From contig NZ_LT840184.1 of assembly GCF_900177425.1 (NCBI RefSeq), positions 3,512,263-3,576,262 of the forward strand: 64,000 bases of DNA. Direction: 5' to 3'. Within the stretch, counting starts at the first letter, position 1. The number at the start of each line of letters is the position of its first letter. The stretch is from Paenibacillus uliginis N3/975. GTDB taxonomy: Bacteria > Bacillota > Bacilli > Paenibacillales > Paenibacillaceae. The position numbers were made by a program, and so were the translations under genes. Below the pieces are notes generated by a model. The model did no database searches and was not told the origin of the DNA. It saw only the letters and a program-made list of their open reading frames with translations. Below are positions 61,337 through 64,000 of the stretch, piece by piece.

Positions 61337-61558
61337 TCAAGCTGCATATACTGCTGCTAGGCATATTTTAGAGCAGCAATATGTTGATCCGTATCTGACA
61401 AAAACTGCCTCGCTCGTTATCATGCCACTCGTAATCTCCGCCGGTACCCCGGGAAACAAAGCCTGGCCCTGCGGGTCGACAAACGTAGTTACCCGCATCC
61501 CTTTCTCAAGCATATACCCGTCACTGTCCCTAATGGGCAAACCATTCTTGTCATACAT
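61337..61558 (-). CDS. Short hypothetical reading frame, probably a fragment
   Basis: 73 codons reading YDKNGLPIRDSDGYMLEKGM, RVTTFVDPQGQALFPGVPAE, ITSGMITSEAVFVRYGS. No ribosome site precedes the ATG and no family was recognised. The even, protein-like composition suggests a piece of a former gene. Confidence 0.3.
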   Translation of the reverse strand: MYDKNGLPIRDSDGYMLEKGMRVTTFVDPQGQALFPGVPAEITSGMITSEAVFVRYGSTYCCSKICLAAVYAA

Positions 61559-61650
61559 GACGCCGGTTTGTCCATTTGTTTAAAGCTTTTAACTCCGGGT
61601 CATAATTGATTGGAATATCCACTCATCTCTGGACATCTTGCAGGGATACT

Positions 61651-61800
61651 CGTCATCAATGACAGGTACGTGTGTTTACCAAAGTTAGCTATACCCAACA
61701 GATAATAAGATGGGCTTGTTCTCGCGCTTGGCTATCTCAAAAGACTCACCATACCAAGAATAACTATTTAACCTGATTGTATGCATGTTGCAGCAAGGGG
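61651..61800 (-). repeat. yyaL-relic repeat, copy E
   Basis: The minus strand shows LLQHAYNQVK, then after frameshifts EIAKRENKPILLSVGYS followed at once by a stop, then the conserved segment CACACGTACCTGTCATTGAT. The left hairpin arm has decayed. The match to YyaL ends at GYS as in the other copies. Confidence 0.7.
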
Positions 61801-61842
61801 GAACGAACAAAAGACTGCCAGTAGGCAGTCTTTTGTTCGTTC
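61801..61842. terminator. Perfect 19-bp hairpin, terminator of telA
   Basis: The arms (61801-61819 and 61824-61842) are exact reverse complements and enclose a four-base loop. The inner GGCAGTC/GACTGCC stem with flanking A and T tracts can terminate in both directions. It is 22 bases after the telA stop. Confidence 0.88.
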
Positions 61843-61864
61843 AATAAGGTGTTATAAATAGATA

Positions 61865-63004
61865 TCACAAACCCAGTTTCTGTCCCTTTTCTAAACGTTG
61901 GATTTGCTGCTCACCATTGTCCGCTAATTCCCGGAACTGGTCGATCGTTTCTCGCATCTTAGGAAGTGCTTCCTGTTTGTAGGTGCTGATTGAATCTAGT
62001 GCGGATAATACATCGGTAAACGCTTGTTTTAAGGTCTCTACGGAGATGTTGGCTTGGAGAGATTGCTTATGAATTTGAATTCCTTGATCTTTCAACATCC
62101 TGGAAGTTCCAGAGATGAACTCATTCGTCGTTTGGTTTAAAAGTTCAATTTTTTTCAATACGATCTTTTGATTGTACAGGGCACTAGCTACCGTTACAGA
62201 AATTTTCAAGGCTGAGATTGTCACGTTTTTAGCTCTGTCCACGCCTCGAATCAATTCTTTGTTGTTGCGAGAGACCACTTCAATCGCCATAATTCCCTGT
62301 TGGTTGACGACCATCATTTGCTGCATATCCATCACCCGTTGACGAAGTGGGAATAGGACCTCTTCGGTAATGAAGCGAATTTTGTCTGGATCTTCATTGC
62401 GAGCCTTGGCAGCTTCGATCTGCGATTCAATGGATGTGTCCATCAATGTACCAAGCTCGATTTCCTTTTGTAGCTTTTTGGTCAAATCGCGTAGCGCTTG
62501 TTGTTCAATCTCGAGCGTCGTATTGTCATTCTTCAGGGTTGTTTTCCCTTTATCTAGGGAGACAACGATATCCGCAATCATCGCGTCAGCTTTCTGATAT
62601 TTCAAGAAATAAGCGCGCAATGGATTGAATAATTTACCTAAGAATCCTGTTTTCGTAAAATCGATGACGCTTGGGTCCAGATCCTTTAATTGTATATGCA
62701 ATTCAGTTAAGCCCTTCGCTACTTGACCGCCCTCATCTCCGGTTTTGGAAAGGTTACCTACTGAAACCTGCAGTAAATTGTTTTTACCTGAGGAAGTTCT
62801 CATGGTATTCATGCCGAAACTGTCAATCGATTGCAGGATTTCTTTCCGCTTCTCCAGCGAATCTAGATCTAGATTCATGATTGAGGCGACATTGGATTCA
62901 GCTAACGCTTGAAGTTTAGCCACCTCTTCGGGAACGGGTTTAACCTCTTGCTCAATAGCTGCTTGAATTTCTTCCGGACTCACAACTTCCATCGAAAATG
63001 ACAT
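61865..63004 (-). CDS. Toxic anion resistance protein, TelA/KlaA family
   Basis: 379 residues, mostly alpha-helical, with the family core (DSFGMNTMRTSSGKNNLLQV, FLGKLFNPLRAYFLKYQKAD, QRVMDMQQMMVVNQQGIMAI, NVTISALKISVTVASALYNQ). TelA proteins are linked to tellurite and envelope stress; the biochemical role is unclear. It starts 24 bases after the VWA gene on the same strand, with AAGGAGGATCC upstream, so the two form an operon. Confidence 0.9.
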   Translation of the reverse strand: MSFSMEVVSPEEIQAAIEQEVKPVPEEVAKLQALAESNVASIMNLDLDSLEKRKEILQSIDSFGMNTMRTSSGKNNLLQVSVGNLSKTGDEGGQVAKGLTELHIQLKDLDPSVIDFTKTGFLGKLFNPLRAYFLKYQKADAMIADIVVSLDKGKTTLKNDNTTLEIEQQALRDLTKKLQKEIELGTLMDTSIESQIEAAKARNEDPDKIRFITEEVLFPLRQRVMDMQQMMVVNQQGIMAIEVVSRNNKELIRGVDRAKNVTISALKISVTVASALYNQKIVLKKIELLNQTTNEFISGTSRMLKDQGIQIHKQSLQANISVETLKQAFTDVLSALDSISTYKQEALPKMRETIDQFRELADNGEQQIQRLEKGQKLGL

Positions 63005-63027
63005 AGGGATCCTCCTTTAGATTAGAG

Positions 63028-64000
63028 TTACATTTGAACGTTAAACAGGTTCGCAATTTTATAGACAACATCATCTGTATCTGCATTAATACTTGCTGCT
63101 TCATTAATACTCGAGATGTTCTGCAACGCTTGAATATCTGCATTATAGCCGATGGTGTATATCGGAACTTTGTAGGTTGCAACGAGATCCTTGATATCTT
63201 TGAGGGAGTGTCCTCGATTGGTCTCGCCATCACTTAGCACGAATATCATCGGCTTCATTGATGGATTGACGGCTTTCTCATCTTCAAGCATTTTTAATGC
63301 AACAATAATTCCATCAAATGTAGCCGTACCTCCGTCCGCTTGTAGGCTATTCACCGCACCAACGAACATGGATTGCTGCGTCGTGTCGTACTTTTGAATC
63401 GGCAAATTAATGGTTACATCATTGGAGTAAGAAACAAGACCGATGCTATTGTCTTTCCCCAAATATTTTTGTCCTTTTAGAAGCGATTCCTTTAATCGAT
63501 TAATGGGTTCACCGGCCATACTGCCTGATACATCTGTTACAAAAACAGCTGCAATCGGTTTACTTCCATTTTTCTTTTCTTTCCATATTTTTTGTGCGGA
63601 TGAAATGAGGCCACCTTCTATGACAGCGAGTTCTGATTTATAATCGTTTAGCTCATTAAATCCTTTTTCTTGAGCCATTTTTTGATATTTATCTTGCGTC
63701 ACAAATTCAGCAAATTTCTTAATCACATCTAATTTGTCCTTCGAGAGATCACCAAGCGCGTACAATGGACTGTCGTGTCTTATACCAAAGGGTGTAAATA
63801 CGTACCCGCTTTTTAAATCATCTGTGTTGAGATAGGTTTGATATTCCAGCACAAAGCCATCCAGCATACCCGATTTCGCAGCGTCGCGCATTTGAATGGT
63901 TGTCGAAGCAAGAAAAGGAACATTTTCTTGGAATTTCTCAAATCCTTGGACGGCTTTATCACTAAGGATATTCGAACTGTCATACGTATTGAGCGCTGTT
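63028..64000 (-). CDS. Von Willebrand factor A domain protein with substrate-binding-like N-terminus (5' end outside window)
   Basis: The frame is open to the right edge. The visible part begins in a solute-binding-like domain (LDGFVLEYQTYLNTDDLKSG, RHDSPLYALGDLSKDKLDVI) and continues into a VWA domain with an intact metal-ion site: DVSGSMAGEPINRLKESLL (DxSxS), DGGTATFDGI (Thr) and VLSDGETNRGHS (Asp). Such proteins are usually membrane-anchored with the VWA domain outside. It precedes telA in one operon, a pairing that suggests joint action at the envelope. Confidence 0.88.
   Translation of the reverse strand, partial: TALNTYDSSNILSDKAVQGFEKFQENVPFLASTTIQMRDAAKSGMLDGFVLEYQTYLNTDDLKSGYVFTPFGIRHDSPLYALGDLSKDKLDVIKKFAEFVTQDKYQKMAQEKGFNELNDYKSELAVIEGGLISSAQKIWKEKKNGSKPIAAVFVTDVSGSMAGEPINRLKESLLKGQKYLGKDNSIGLVSYSNDVTINLPIQKYDTTQQSMFVGAVNSLQADGGTATFDGIIVALKMLEDEKAVNPSMKPMIFVLSDGETNRGHSLKDIKDLVATYKVPIYTIGYNADIQALQNISSINEAASINADTDDVVYKIANLFNVQM

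Larger units (their letters stand above)
61559..61864. other. Intergenic region with repeat copy E and the telA terminator
   Basis: No intact gene. It holds the degenerate yyaL-relic copy E and a perfect 19-bp-stem hairpin next to telA. Confidence 0.6.

Overview
The window looks like a chromosome segment of a spore-forming, low-to-mid GC Firmicute of the Paenibacillaceae type. The signs are the mutS-mutL pair next to the spore coat gene cotE, consensus AAGGAGG-type ribosome binding sites, frequent TTG and GTG starts, Fur-box control of iron genes, a CotE protein and many Gram-positive envelope families. Most genes are on the minus strand. No rRNA, tRNA or CRISPR array was seen.

Layout. 1-5.4 kb: core genes mutL (cut by the left edge), mutS, an amidoligase-like gene and cotE. 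5.5-18.2 kb: mostly housekeeping or metabolic genes: an ABC exporter, a TPR/DUF218 exported protein, an aromatic acid exporter-like protein, a NitT/TauT-type ABC importer (permease, ATPase, lipoprotein), an M32 carboxypeptidase, a HesB-like protein, a beta carbonic anhydrase, a PadR regulator, a YxcD-like pair and a class 3 lipase. 18.2-37.1 kb: an AT-rich accessory region with a CPBP protease, an S51-like peptidase, an AraC regulator/iron lipoprotein pair joined across a Fur box, an ABC-three-component-like (ABC-3C) cassette, an orphan 312-residue protein, an AbiJ-like abortive infection gene between two serine recombinase 3' ends, a DUF2975/HTH/CPBP operon and relics of IS1182, IS256, a restriction enzyme and a large serine recombinase. 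37.3-43.0 kb: an envelope cluster (OmpR-type two-component system, lipoprotein, frameshifted FtsW/RodA-like gene, PAP2 phosphatase, LCP ligase). 43.1-57.9 kb: a complete ethanolamine utilisation (eut) bacterial microcompartment operon transcribed as eutG-S-P-V-W-A-B-C-L-(BMC with tail)-E-M-T-pduL-(TIGR02536-like)-N-H. 58.1-61.2 kb: a secreted flavinylated fumarate reductase-like lipoprotein and a MerR regulator, with a 19-bp-spacer operator-promoter in front of the reductase. 61.8-64 kb: a TelA-like protein and the 3' part of a VWA protein.

How it works together. In the eut region EutB/EutC split ethanolamine inside a shell made of EutM, EutS, EutL, EutN and an unusual tailed BMC protein; EutA reactivates the lyase, EutT makes its adenosylcobalamin cofactor, EutE/EutG/PduL process acetaldehyde to acetyl-CoA, ethanol and acetyl phosphate, and EutH brings in substrate. 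EutW/EutV should act by ANTAR antitermination: the eutA leader contains two consecutive hexaloop hairpins with A at loop position 1 and G at loop position 4, the second overlapping an intrinsic terminator.

The most unusual items are (1) the four-gene ABC-3C-like cassette, including a 58-residue TTG-started membrane peptide that shares an NTVxGDxxGRDK motif with the next protein, and (2) a dispersed repeat family, five copies here and all in the same orientation, made of a truncated 5' end of a yyaL-like gene followed by a hairpin whose arms covary between copies.
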